DNA of 64,000 nucleotides from Symbiodinium kawagutii (GCA_009767595.1 VSDK01022274.1:257339-321338), one strand, 5' to 3'; shown: positions 8,648 through 20,369, counted from the stretch's first letter. The notes: generated from the letters alone by a model not told the origin. Made by a program: numbers and translations.

Positions 8648-9985
8648 CAACTACCATCATTTATAATCCATTGAACCAATTGATTATCTAATTAATACTA
8701 ATACTATTGATTTCACCACCATTTGTCCCTTTTAACCATGGTGAGTTTCACCATTTTTGACCATGTATCATTTACCACGGTCAACTTATTCCCCTACAAT
8801 TGGTGGTTATTGTCACCTAGTGAAATTGTTTGTTCATCATCAACCATGGTCATTTCACCATCAGTAACCATCATCAATCATGGTTAAATTACCATTTACG
8901 ACAGCCCTTTCACCATCATTACTCATGTCATGTTTTTACCATTAAAGAGCCATCTACATTAGTAAACCAACCATTTAAGCAATCACCTATCATCAATACA
9001 TGCTTGGTTTACTAATAACCACTCCATGTAAACCCATGTAATAAACCCCCTGTATTCAAACCCCGATCCATTGTCTATGAATCACCTACCGTCACCTACC
9101 ATCATTACCCATCATTAATCAACCAACCATCATTCACCAGGGTTATTTCACCATCATTACCCATGTATTTTCCATGTACATATCCACCACTCCCAGCGCA
9201 TCGCAGGCGAGACATGGGTTCCAGCCTGGCCCGTCGGGGCACCGGGGTCACCATTGAGCGTTGACAGGTGATGACAAGGTCGGGCAAAATGGTGGTTTTG
9301 TAGGGGATATAGCAATTATATGGTGGTTTTGTAGGCAAATTTTTGTTTTTTTGGGGATTTTAGGGGATATACCAACTATATGATGGATATATGGGGTGAT
9401 TAGCAATAAATAATCATTTATTTGATCAGGCATTTGACTATATTTGTGAAGGTTCTTTCGTCATTTGGTAAATAAGGGAATCACAAACGAAATGGTGGCT
9501 TCTCAAGCCATAGGGGTACCCCAAAAATAGTTGGTTTATTATTAAACAATGATTCATACGGGATGATTTGGAGGTACCCCTATTCAATGGTGGTTTATTG
9601 CTGGACCACCAAAAAAGATGGTTTATTCCAAGCAGGACTTTGAACACTGCCTCTACCAGAACATGCTGAACCAGAAACTGTAAGGGACGTGGATATTTTC
9701 AATATGCTCATGCCCCAACTGGCTTCCGGGGTTGACTGGGTGGTTGCGCTTGGTCGTTTGCGGTGGATTGGTTGGTTGTGGTTCATTGGTTGGTTGTCTC
9801 TAGGGTTTGGTTCGTTCGCACCATGTTCCCCTTCAGTCTTTGCGTCTACTGGGTGTCTCTCATGGTTTGAGGACATCTTCGGTAACCACAGATTTGGGAA
9901 TGGCCTGTCACCACCCCCGTGGACTGTGAACAGCTGCCATACCCACTGGGCAGTTTTTGCCTTCAGCGATGGCCAATGAACAGGG
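8648..9985. other. Repeat-rich non-coding stretch with one possible exon
   Basis: Mostly degenerate CATCATTAACC-type sequence up to about 9180, then GT-rich sequence. The change of strand composition lies at about 9195-9240, a GC-rich island (GCATCGCAGGCGAGACATGG region). Such islands are exons elsewhere in this window, but its frame is undecided. A family B palindrome lies at 9491-9597. Nothing else recognised. Confidence 0.5.
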
Positions 9986-10692
9986 ATGACTTTGGACCAC
10001 GAAGAACTGCAAAATCTTCTCCAGGTGTAGCAACTGAGTGCCTGGAGTCATGCCAGCTCGCTCCACTTTGTTGATCCCGAAGCCGATGCGATGCTTCCAT
10101 CGCAGGCTTCAACTTCAGCGAGCTGCGCCCAGTCCACCTCCTCGGGTTCGGATCTGTGACCCTCGAGGCCAGCTGGCAGCGGCAAGTTTTGCCCATTCCC
10201 ATTCTGCCAACGCCTGCGCTTTCTCCAGTGGAGGGAGGCCGAAGCGGACGCCATCATCGCAGGCGACGAGCCGCTCTCCCGGGAAGATCCCTAGCTGAAA
10301 GTCAAATGGGGGTATAAAGGCTGCAGCTGAGCTTCGTCGCGAGGTGGACGAGCTCGCGCGGCTGAGTCAGAAGGAGTCACTTTCCCTAGCTGGTTTGCTT
10401 ATGACACAAGCGGCCCAGGTGCGCGTAGAAAGGCCAATGCATTAGGTGCAGCCACCGTGGCTGAGGGCCGCAGAAAAGAAAAAAAGATATCAGAGCCCTT
10501 CCAGTCCTCAGAGCTCCCCTGATAATTACTGAGAATTTTGCATCGCCCGCAACCATACTGACGGTAGGTGTCGGCTTGGAGTATAACCCTCAGCCTGAGC
10601 GCAAAAAGCCGAAAGCAGCTGAACTTCTGCGGCACCCTTCTGACTCCGATGACTCTGTGCCGCTCGGATCGAACAATTGTTGGCTGATGTAG
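9986..10692 (+). CDS. Compact multi-exon gene, coiled-coil protein of unknown function
   Basis: Not recognised. A workable model has exons 9986-10024, 10106-10121, 10173-10262, 10327-10418 and 10474-10692, totalling 456 nt and 151 residues. Introns are 81, 51, 64 and 55 bp. Two of them start with GC (10122 and 10263) and two with GT. All junctions agree in phase, and the model avoids a TGA at 10157 in the exon frame. The protein starts MTLDHEELQNLLQ, has a Cys pair in KFCPFPFCQRL, a Glu/Ala/Arg-rich helix (REAEADAIIA then ELRREVDELARLSQ) likely to form a coiled coil, a basic KRKK stretch at the last junction, and an acidic, Ser-rich end (PSDSDDSVP). The last two exons are the best supported; the 16-nt exon is weak. 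Antisense frames are open in places but less protein-like. Confidence 0.55.
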
Positions 10693-13095
10693 GCTGCAAT
10701 TTTTTCTTTGCGCCATGCTACACTATCTTCGAGGTGTGGCAAGTTGCCGGCAAGCCCTGAAGCTGGCAAGGTGCATCTGGGCACAAAGCTATCATGAACG
10801 AACTGATGGTCAACTTTATAAAAGCATGAACATTAGGCATCGATGCCCTGTTATCAATTACTCGGCATCGGTTTTTGCAGATGCGCCCACTGCACACTAG
10901 CGTTGGACGTTGATGCCATGAAGGGTTCCATCACGCTGGCGAGCCATTATTTTCATAATGTTTGAAAATTATGATGGTTTCCTTCATGAATCGTATTTGA
11001 TTATTACAGTACTACCATGGTAAGCATGGTTCATCGTAGTTAACCAGGCAAGAGTAAACCAATGAAAAACCCAAAGTCTACAATTGGCTGAGCCATAGAA
11101 AACCCAGGTCATGTCTACATTATACAGGTTGGCGGCTAGTTCATCAACAATTGGATCTACAAGTTACATGGTTGATGCACCACTTGCTTGTTTCGGTGAC
11201 AAGTTGATGGTGGTCGTTTTCCGGCCGAGTGATATAGTTGACCGGAGATTCCCATGGCAGATTTGGTCCTGATGTGGCTACAGCCAGTCCAAGCACTCCA
11301 TCGGCTTGCCGGCTGTCTGGGTGAACATGTCAAAGACCATGTGGCTGTGGGTCAACACCCTGTACCTTCTGTAAGTGACCAGTGACTACTTGGATATGCA
11401 CCCCTACTTAGTAAGTGGTGACTAACCATGATTTTTAGGGGTTATAAGCCACCTGATAGAGCTCATCACCATGGTTGTAACCCCAGCTGGACATCCAAGT
11501 AGTACAATTTGTTGGGAGCTCCATTTGTCCACATATTTGGGAATATCAGTATTGACCACCTATCAGCCAGCCGTTGAACAGTAGGCCATGTAATTGATCT
11601 TGAAGGTTCCTACCTTTTTGTGGAAGGGTTTTCAATGACCCATGGCCATTTACATTCGTTTGTGTAGTTGGCTGTACCCATGGCTGCTCACCTGCTACCC
11701 CTGGTTGTATCTGTGGTTGTTCAACATGTACACGATTGCTTCACAGCCGCTCCGGCGTCACCGAAATATGTGTTTAGATCACCGTTACTTGATCACTGGT
11801 AACCAGCCATCAATCAACCCTCAATAAACAGTCAACCAGTCATTTCAATGAATAATCAACCAGTCATTTCAACGAATGGTTAAGCGTGCTAGCCAGTAAT
11901 CAACCAATAGCCGAACAATTCAATTCAATCATTGACCAGCAACTACTCGACGGTTTATCAACAAAGAACCGGCCATTTCAACGATGATTCAGCCATTCAT
12001 CAGCCACTCCTGGACCATGCTGACCTGTAATCAAGCAATGATTAAATGACTGGGCCAGGCAGACCATTAGCCATTGTTTCTCCGATTGTCAACCATACCA
12101 AAAAATCAACCATTCAACAGCTATTTACCAATCAATAATCAACCACTATTTAAGCATCATCAGCTATTTTTCATTCCTTCATCCGTAATTAACCATTGAA
12201 TTGTTTAACCACTATTTCATGCAAAAACAGAAAAAAATAACCACTACTTTGCCATCATCAGCCACTATTTATCCATCGTCAGCCTCTATTTACCCATCAT
12301 CATCCGCGATTTGCCCATCATCAGCCATTGTGTACCCATGATCATCCGCTTTTCAACCATCATCATCCGCTATGTAACCATCATCAGGCACCATTTAAGC
12401 ACTCCTAAGCAGTATTAACCGCTATTACCCACTCACTGGAATTTTCCTGGTAACCAATCATTAGCTGATACCTTGAACCACTGTTCAGTCAAAAAAGATA
12501 AGCACTATATTTAACCATCATTAATTGACCATTATTTACCTATCATCAGCCACCATTGAACTGATGAAAAACCTGTGGAATACCTGCTGAATTTACTTAT
12601 CATTCGCCACGATTTCACTGATTCAAGTGACTGAACCATCGTTAGCGATGTTCGAAAAATCATCGCTAATTTAACCATCATTCGCCATCATTAGCTCATG
12701 AATAAATCAGCACTAACCATTCTCATAACCATTCATTAACCTATCCATTGACCTATCATTCATTTATCATTCCATATAACCATTCATTACTCATTCATTA
12801 ACCAGTAGTTATCAACCATATCTTTACTGGTTTGAGTGACCATTTTTGAGAAATAATCGCTCATTGAAACATCAACCATCATTAACCATCATTATCCATT
12901 CATAATCACTACTACTCATTCATATAATCATTCATGAACCTATTCATGAACCTCTCATTGATTTACATTAACCATTAATCATGTTCATTTATCGTTTAAC
13001 ATTCCCGTTAACCCTTCATTAACGATTATTAACCATTAATTGTTCATAATGAATTACCATCATTTCATCATTATAACCATTCATTAACCTATTCA
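10693..13095. other. Long low-complexity stretch without a recognised gene
   Basis: A family E palindrome lies at about 11372-11497 (arms ACTACTTGGAT and ATCCAAGTAGT). From about 11800 to 13095 the sequence is a degenerate array of ACCATCATT, CATTAACC and similar words. A short open frame at 10715-10900 has no supporting features. Confidence 0.55.
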
Positions 13096-13101
13096 TTCCT
13101 A

Positions 13102-13190
13102 GCTTTCGAAAAACCCGTGGAGCGCCTCCCACGCTGAGATCTTGGGCGATTGGGGCTGCATCTACTCAGACTGGGAAGGCGCAGGGCCTA
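13102..13190 (+). CDS. Candidate exon (uncertain frame)
   Basis: A GC-rich island sits exactly where ACCATTCATTAACC-type sequence changes to GGTTGATTAGG-type sequence, the signature that surrounds TSP1 exons elsewhere here. The most protein-like reading contains EILGDWGCIYSDWEGAG, whose Trp and Cys could open a TSP1 domain. No phase link was found. Confidence 0.25.
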
Positions 13191-14208
13191 TAGGGCGGCT
13201 GGGCGTGGCGGTGGGGCTATGTGTGGAGGATGAATGGTTGGTTTTGATTAAGGGTGAAGGTGGTTGATTAGGTGTTTAGCTGGGTAAATTGGTTGATTTG
13301 GCGGATTTAGGGCCGATGAAGTGGGTTTTTTTCTGGTGTTTGGCTGCTAAAACTGGTTAAATGGATGGTTGGAATGGCTGATCGAGGAAATTTCCTAAGA
13401 TACACAACTTGCTAGGAATTATGCTCTCCACCTAAGTGCCAGTGGCATGCAGCACAAGGCAAATGGTAGCTATATAAGAAGTTTTCAACCAGGTTAACGG
13501 TCGCAGGCACCATCGGCAAACATGGGCAATCATCTAACAAAAAGAACATTAGATCCTACTTAACAAACCGGTTGAGCTACCAACAAACTAGTTGGGCAGT
13601 TAGATTGGATCGACAAGATAACTCGGGCATCAAACTAGTTTGATCCACTGACTGGTGATATGAGCGAATAACTGACGACATGAAGCAATCACCCTATGTA
13701 TAGCGATCTAGGTTGAGCACACCCACTAATCCCATCAAAGTAGATGATTTGCTGGTCATAAGTACTGGTATCTATACAAACCGCCACTACATGAACATGG
13801 GTTCTGAATGGCTGGTAGTGGACGACAATCTGGTTGATGGTCTTAAACATTTTTTGTTTTCCCTAAGAATCATTGACGACTGGTTGGTTCACCAACATAT
13901 TTTTCAACGGGGTTAAAACTGAAACAACCACGCAGATAATGATGGATAATGGCTGATAATACGGGTATGTGCCAAAACTATTAACTCCCAATATGGCCAT
14001 TCATAATGGAAATCTATAAACCAATGGTTTTTTGGGATACCACCATTTTGGCACATAGCAATGCATTGACACCAGTTTGTGTTGACATTGGGGCTCATTT
14101 CTCAACAACGGAGCTGCTCGTTAGTCATTGACTACTTTCCAGTGACTCATTGTGAAACCGCTCATGGTTTATCGTTATCCCGTCATTGATCATTATGGCC
14201 CAGCAGGA

Positions 14209-14245
14209 NNNNNNNNNNNNNNNNNNNNNNNNNNNNNNNNNNNNN
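14209..14245. other. Assembly gap (37 N)
   Basis: Run of N flanked on both sides by CAGGA, which suggests that the joined ends may overlap rather than be separated. Confidence 0.95.
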
Positions 14246-14417
14246 CAGGAATCATCATCATTGTCAATACCGCGTACCAAGCATGATTGATCAACTTGTG
14301 TTGGCTTATCATTGTTTACCACGTTTACTATCCTTATTGATCAACTACGGGTGGTATACCCATCATTAGTTTATGCTTATGTTGATCATTGATTTGTATT
14401 TATGTCAAGGTTATTAA

Positions 14418-14534
14418 TTACCCTCGGCTAAACTAACCTGGCAATGGAAAATCCACCAATTATTTGTGATTTCCCAGCGTTTCACTATAAGATATGGCTT
14501 AAATCCATTGCGAGGTTAGTTTACCAGAGGGTAA
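14418..14534. repeat. Family A palindromic MITE-like repeat
   Basis: Left arm TACCCTCGGCTAAACTAACC and TGGCAATGGAAAATCCACCA; right arm TCCATTGCGAGGTTAGTTTA then CCAGAGGGTAA. The arms are inverted repeats of each other. Other copies lie at about 34183-34301, 39180-39303 and 47467-47577. Another copy is split by the 20032-22209 insertion. Confidence 0.75.
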
Positions 14535-16215
14535 TCATGAGCAACATGTATCTATCAACCTCGGTTTCATGAATGAACATTATTGATCATCTTGGTTATC
14601 CAAAATGACCCTCCCACTAATCAGCATTGACCAATGTCCACCAATGTTTAGCCATTGAAGCATGATTGATGATGAATGGTTATGAATTAACCATCGCAAT
14701 TAACCAATGGTTAGCCGTTTCACCATGATTAGTAGCCATTTGGTGCTTTCTCAAGCTAGGGGTAACCCTAAAACATCCTTTATATCAATCATTTATAGTA
14801 ATTACCATCCATTTTTGGGGTACCTCCATTTTGAGAAACTCTATTTATCAACCACTTTGAATCATCAACTTCACTATGAATGGATTTCGGGGCGAAAATT
14901 CCTGGATCAACAATCCATGGACCATCATTCCTGCCGCGTTTTGCCAGGGATAACCATTCATCCTGATCAATATTAAGAACCACTGGTTTACCAAACAAAG
15001 TGGTTATCACTATTAGTGGTTTTCAACTAGCTGTCGGGTATCCATCATTTTCATAAACCAGTAGTTAGCCAGCTAGTTGATAACCATCAATTATCAATCA
15101 TTATGAAGCCACCAATAGCATGGTCAGTAACTAGTTAACCATTAACCAGCAACCATCAATCATCAAGCTGGTGAACCAGCAATCATCGACAATCAGCTGA
15201 TTGATCATGCATCAACCTTCGATGAACCATTGATCATGAATTGATGGAAATAGGGGATGGTTGTAACCCAGAAATAGTAGTTGATAATGGTGGATACTAA
15301 CCAGCAACAATGGTTGAACAACGACTGGTTGGTGGTTTTGAACTGTTTTATTTGCTCCATTAACTGCTGAGAAATGGTTGGTTCACACATATTTTCATAG
15401 CGGTGGTTCAACCACCAATCGGTACACATTATCATTTTGCCATGTTTGAACCATCATCATGGATTAAGCATCAGTTAACCTTCAACCATTCATTTGTCCC
15501 ATTACTTAACCTTCAATCAACCAACAATTATATAATCATTAGTGGGCTATTAACGGCTAACAAATCATCATTACTCAACTATTCATCAGCCATGACTTTG
15601 CCTTCAAGGAACCATTGTATACTTCGCCACTAGCTATCACTTTGCCGTTTCCGTATTCACTTGGTCATTCTTTATGATCATTATATCACTTAATGATATC
15701 ATTATGTACCATTTGGACACTAGATATAATGGCTATCACTTTGCCATTCATCAACCATTCATTGGCCGTTCAAATCCATGTTTCTTAGGTCAATTAACCA
15801 GTTCAATGTTTATGAACCCTCAGCCCATGAACCCTCAGCCCATGATTATACCCTCTGGGAAACGATGGTGGTTGATGTTAATAGTTAATACTGGTTCGAA
15901 ATGGCTGGCAAAGTTCATTGTTCAAAAGAAAGCTTTCGCCCTATTGCTAGATCCTCGTCACATCTCTTTGAGTATCAGGGTGGTTTAGGCGTCTTAACCC
16001 CAATGGTCAACGATCCCAACTTCGAAGGCTCGGCTCCGGTCATGTTCCAACTCAAAAGCCTATATGAAGGACATCGTGGTAATATATCATATGAATGTCA
16101 AACTACAGTAAATGTTGACAATGTTCACCAAACTTGCTGGATGGTTGCCCCGAATCATGAGCGAAGCCTGAGGAAATCAGGATAGTTGTAGAATTCTTGG
16201 GAGTCACCTCCCTTT

Positions 16216-16706
16216 ATGAACGATGCGTGTGAGAAGATCAAGATTCAGCAGTACCAAAATTTGCTGGATCAAGGTTCCCCATGATGACAACCGGAAATCC
16301 TTATATAGCGAAAAGAAGCTAATCCAGCCCAGGTATGTCCAGGTACCCTTTGATATTGAACACACCCAAGCTAGTTTGTTTTTTAAACAAGGAACCGAAA
16401 CTCCATTTTCCTGTATATCACGGTGGCTGGTTTTTGAATGCGACAGTTAAAGATGCAATATAAAAGGCACAATCCCGGAGATCTTCAACAACGAGGTGGA
16501 GGGATTACTCATACTGCTCACGATGCGACGAAATTTTCTTGGCAGCATCGCCCAGTTGGAAGGTTGTTCACAGCTCCAGGGCGCAACGAAAATTGCTGGG
16601 CGAGAAAACGTGTCTTGTCAGGACTTTGTAAAACAGACCAAGACCTGCAGCTTCTGGAAGCGCAACATGTGCAAAAAGGATCCTTGCCCTTTTGCCCATG
16701 GCGCCG
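16216..16706 (+). CDS. CCCH zinc-finger protein, N-terminal exons
   Basis: Two exons are proposed: 16216-16273 (ATG at 16216) and 16467-16706. They are separated by a 193-bp GT-AG intron (16274-16466) and agree in phase. The start reads MNDACEKIKIQQYQNLLDQ. The second exon encodes a hydrophobic helical stretch (EGLLILLTMRRNFLG) and then one zinc finger, C80-x7-C88-x4-C93-x3-H97, in KTCSFWKRNMCKKDPCPFAH. This matches the CCCH class (C-x7/8-C-x4/5-C-x3-H) that binds single-stranded RNA in mRNA processing or decay. The exon ends at a good donor, GTGAGT, at 16707 in phase 1. The next phase-compatible exon is the TSP1 exon at 17041, which would be an odd fusion, so this may instead be a separate gene whose 3' exons I did not find. 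An AG at 16204-16205 just upstream of the ATG could accept a spliced leader. Confidence 0.65.
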
Positions 16707-17040
16707 GTGAGTTTCTTGGGCAACTTGACGTCCTACTTCCAGGTAAGTTGAGCAGAGTGTGATAGTTAACCAGATGACCAACTTGTTACTTGGATGATCA
16801 ACCCACTTTGTAAGTGGTTCCTTATCAATGATGTAACCCCCTTAGGGTAGTTACTATTCCCATGGTTACTACCCAGTTACCAGTTGATCATCCAAGTAGA
16901 TCCTGCAACCATTCATCAATGCCATTACTTAACCTTCAATCAACCATCAATTTACCATGAGTTAGCCACTCTAGGATCACTACAATAGTTAACCAGAATA
17001 CCAACCAGTTCGATCCTTCAAGGAACCAGCTGCTTCAAAG
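16707..17040 (+). other. Intron after the CCCH exon, with family E palindrome
   Basis: 334 bp, starting GTGAGT and ending CTTCAAAG. It contains a near-perfect family E inverted repeat at about 16789-16899, with arms TACTTGGATGATCAAC and GTTGATCATCCAAGTA. Confidence 0.5.
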
Positions 17041-17138
17041 CCTTCCCAACCGGGCGCTTCCAGCGATCTCCAGGCTGGGGTTCATGCACCGCCCGATGCG
17101 GTGGCGGTCAGCGCGTGCACCTTGACGTGCGATTCATG
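17041..17138 (+). CDS. TSP1-domain exon
   Basis: Begins after AAAG (17037-17040) and ends before GTGAGC at 17139. The reading with two leading bases contains WGSCTARCGGGQR, the W-x2-C-x3-C-G-x-G core of a thrombospondin type 1 repeat. TSP1 repeats are about 55-residue extracellular adhesion modules with three disulfides. Only the first half is here, so the Cys-rich end must lie in later exons. The exon could instead start at 17073, after CTCCAG. The downstream intron opens with GATGGTTAAGG repeats. Confidence 0.6.
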
Positions 17139-17543
17139 GTGAGCCATGGCCGCCCATGGAACGGTGGGTTAGGGATCCTGAATGGTTAAGGCTCCTCAAT
17201 GGTTAAGGATGCCTGATGGTTAAGGCTCCTCAAATGTCAAGGATGATGGATGGTTAAGGACGATGGATCGTTAAGGATGCTTGATGGCTAAGGATGCTTG
17301 CTGGTTAAGGATGTTTGATGGCTAAGGATGTTTCATGAACAGGGATGATTAACTGATGTGTTCACTAATGGTTAAGGATGCTTTCTTAAGTAATTGGTTG
17401 ATTAATGGGTTCGGGATGCTTGATGGTTAAGGATATTGGTTAAGGATGCCTAGCTGATTGTTTGGGACTCCCCATCTATACCACCAGTGATGAAAGCATT
17501 GATGCTTAAATGATGGGCCTGCAAGGTGCAAAAACAACTGAAC

Positions 17544-17575
17544 ACCTGTAGGTAGCCATATGGCTACCTACAGGT
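17544..17575. repeat. 32-bp perfect palindrome
   Basis: Each half reads ACCTGTAGGTAGCCAT and its reverse complement, with no spacer. It could extrude a cruciform or be the remains of an inverted-repeat element. Confidence 0.9.
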
Positions 17576-17615
17576 ATTCATTTTTTAGGTAGCCATCCTT
17601 ATGTTTCAGACTAAA

Positions 17616-17664
17616 CCGGTCTACAACTGACTGTAAACTAATTTGTTGTAGACCAGTTTATTCC
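17616..17664. repeat. Hairpin, about 15-bp arms
   Basis: AAACCGGTCTACAAC and GTTGTAGACCAGTTT are inverted, with one mismatch, around a 17-base spacer. It lies directly downstream of the 32-bp palindrome. Confidence 0.7.
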
Positions 17665-19449
17665 GAAAAATCACGGACAATGGGATTATTTATTTGGTCA
17701 TAAACTATATGTTGCAATACCCGAATATCAGAAGCAACGATGACAGGGATGAAGCGATGGCTGGTTGAAGGTTTCAATCATCGGTTTATTTTCAACAAGA
17801 CCTGGAGATGTTTGTCGAATTGACGAGCATTGGGATTTGTTAGAACCATCAAGATAGTCTTGTTTGAAAGGATGAAAACAAGATGGTTTGATTCAACAGA
17901 TGATTGCAATTGATGGTGACAGTGAGTAACTGGGTAACAATGAATGGTCATAAAGCCCTGGCTAGCCACTAATTCATGGGTGACAACAAGCGGTTGTCTA
18001 AATAATAGGTGATGTTTCCTGATCGTCAATGAGAAAAGGATAGATCTACAGCAACCAGCGAGCAAACTCTGACTCGATGGTTTACATAGTTTCAACAGCA
18101 CCCCTGTATCAAAATCAAAAAAGTTTCGTCCTACGACTCTCAGATATTATCTTGGTGGTTGAATATGCTGTGACTACCAAAAAACACTGGCTGGTGGTTT
18201 GCTTCACATGTGTTATTTTCCCTAATAATCATTGACAAATCACTGGTTGACAAGCATATTTTTCATAACCGTGGTGAGCACCACCAACCAGTCATGATCA
18301 TTATCAACCATTATTAATCACTATTAACCATTATTAACCACTAGTTAACCTGTTAACCATGGCTGGTTCAACCACCAACCAGAAAATGATTGGTTCCTCG
18401 GGCTGAAGGCAACAAGCAGTTCAGTTTAGTGAGCCGGGATGGCTTCACTGCAGGGTGAACTGACCGCCACCTTTGTTGGGGACCACATCAGAGATGGAGT
18501 CGTTGATTTGGGTACACCAAAATTATCCCATGTTGATTGATTGCAGTAAGAAACCAACGATTTATGAGGGTTCGTTGATTTCTGAGCAAAATTGGTAGTA
18601 TCTTGATTTCTTTGGTGGTTCTATAGGGTTTCATCAGCTTTTTGGGGGGGGTTATAACCATTGATAATGGTGAACAATAGGGGAATAACCAACTGAATGG
18701 TGGTTACTCAGGATCGGGAACCCTCATAAATTGTTGGTTTCTGATTGCAATCATAGGTTTATACATATAGACATATACTGTGATGATGATAAACCACTGA
18801 GATTTCATGGTCCACTGATCTTCAGGCAGGGAAAAACACCTTTTGCAATCAATCAACATTGGATGATTTTGGTGCAGCCCAATTTTGAAAAGCAGCCGCG
18901 TCAAGAATTCATTCGTTCGTAGCCACCATGAGACCATGAAGACCACCATCAGACAGGACATTGAGCATTATTAAATATCGATCAACCACCAGTAACAATC
19001 AAGCATTTGCGACGAACCATCAAAAACCGTCAGTTGGCTATGGGTCAATATTAACCAACCAATGATGCTGGATAATAACCAACAAACTGTAGGGAAAATA
19101 ATGGTTAATGAAAGGGGAACCAGGGGTACAGGGCTTTGACCCACTGCCAGTTGCCATCAACTAACAATCATTACCCAATACCAAGCTTAGTAAGCATCAC
19201 CAACGATCATTGACAAGCATTAACCATCATCAACACACAAGTAACAATCATCACAAACATTGAGCATCATGAACAAGTATGATAAGTATATTCAGGACCA
19301 TGAACCATCATCAATTACTCATCATCATTCAGAGTCAATGAATCACCAGTAAGCATTAAGCATCCACGACTATATATCCATCAAAAGCCACAATTAACCA
19401 CCGATGAACATTATTTGCCGTCATTAAGCACCACCGAGCAACACAGTTT

Positions 19450-19560
19450 GCCATGATGCCGTGTGCGTTTCGTATCTCAGGTTGGTTCGGAAGCCCTTGT
19501 TGCAACCGCCCAACGGCGTGCAATGCGCCCTCAGCCACGTTCTGGGACAAGCTTGGTCAA
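19450..19560 (+). CDS. Candidate exon (Cys-rich, uncertain frame)
   Basis: GC-rich island between CATCATCATTCAG-type and GGTTAATGATGG-type flanks. After the acceptor TATCTCAG (ending 19480) one frame reads WFGSPCCNRPTACNAPS and another QPPNGVQCALSHVLGQ. Either could be the end of a TSP1 domain. No phase link established. Confidence 0.3.
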
Positions 19561-19564
19561 AACC

Positions 19565-20022
19565 GTGGGTAATGATGGTCATTTGACGGTTAGACATTAA
19601 ATAACCATCATTGACCTTGGTAGAGCGGGTTACTCTGGCTGGTTATTGGTGATTCGCGGTGCTTAATCATGGCGGTTAATGATGGTTAATGATGGTGAAC
19701 TAACCTGAAAAAAAGGCGCTTACTCTCTGGCAGATGCTGGCAGATGCTCACGTGGCAATGGAAATCACCGCCTTTTGATGGGAAATTTAACGGGAAACCA
19801 TCTATAAACCGTGGATTTTCCATAGGGGTTATAACCTATTGATAGTGGTTCAGAATAGGGGATACTTACCAACAATATAATGGTTAAGTTCAACTACTGG
19901 CTGGTGGTTTGATTGACATTGTAAATGTTCCTTAGTAGTTATGAAAAATTGGTTGGTTGACTAATATGTTTCAGGGGTTGAAACCACCAACCATCTATAA
20001 ATGTAGATTTTCCATGGCTAGG
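19565..20022. other. Non-coding stretch with family D and part of family A
   Basis: GT-rich GGTTAATGATGG words, a family D palindrome at about 19896-19994, and the left part of a family A repeat ending at the composite element. Confidence 0.5.
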
Positions 20023-20050
20023 TTAGTTTACCCACAATCGACTTTTTCTG

Positions 20051-20333
20051 CATCCGGCCATCCGGCCGCCCGGCCATCCGGCCATCCAGCCACCCGGCCA
20101 TCCGGCCATCCGGCCATCCGGCCATCCGGCCATCCGGCCATCCGGCCATCCGGCCATCCGGCCACCCGGCCATCCGGCCACCCGGCCATCCGGCCATCCG
20201 GCCACCCGGCCATCCGGCCAACCGGCCATCCGGGCATCCCGCGCCATCCGGCCATCCGGCCATCCGGCCATCCGGCCATCCGGCCATCCGGCCATCCGGC
20301 CACTCGGCCATCCGGCCATCCGGCCACCCGGCC
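20051..20333. repeat. GGCCATCC satellite array 1
   Basis: About 35 copies of the 8-bp unit GGCCATCC with rare variants (GGCCACCC, GGCCAACC). Because 8 is not a multiple of 3 and no frame has stops, long open frames appear on both strands; these are artefacts. Confidence 0.95.
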
Positions 20334-20369
20334 ACTGGTCTTCGCGCAAGCATGCTTTTCAATTTTTTC

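Larger units (their letters stand above)
13236..16215. other. Repeat-rich stretch with MITE-like copies and a gap
   Basis: Contains family D sequence near 13826-13917 and 15320-15415, the N gap at 14209-14245, a family A palindrome at 14418-14534 and a family B palindrome at 14741-14839. Around 15880-16185 the sequence is less repetitive and open in one frame (VMFQLKSLYEGHRG region), but I cannot tie it to a gene. Confidence 0.5.
17139..19445. other. GT-rich tract, palindromes and low-complexity sequence
   Basis: 17160-17460 is a loose tandem array of words such as AATGGTTAAGG and GATGGTTAAGGATGC. A 32-bp perfect palindrome lies at 17544-17575 and a hairpin at about 17616-17664. Family D (18183-18288) and family C (19034-19150) repeats follow. 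No gene recognised. Confidence 0.55.

Noticed and set aside
9689-9979. 96-residue open frame rich in Trp and Gly
   Set aside because: It comes from a GGTTGGTTGTGG-type repeat; no start, domain or splice context.
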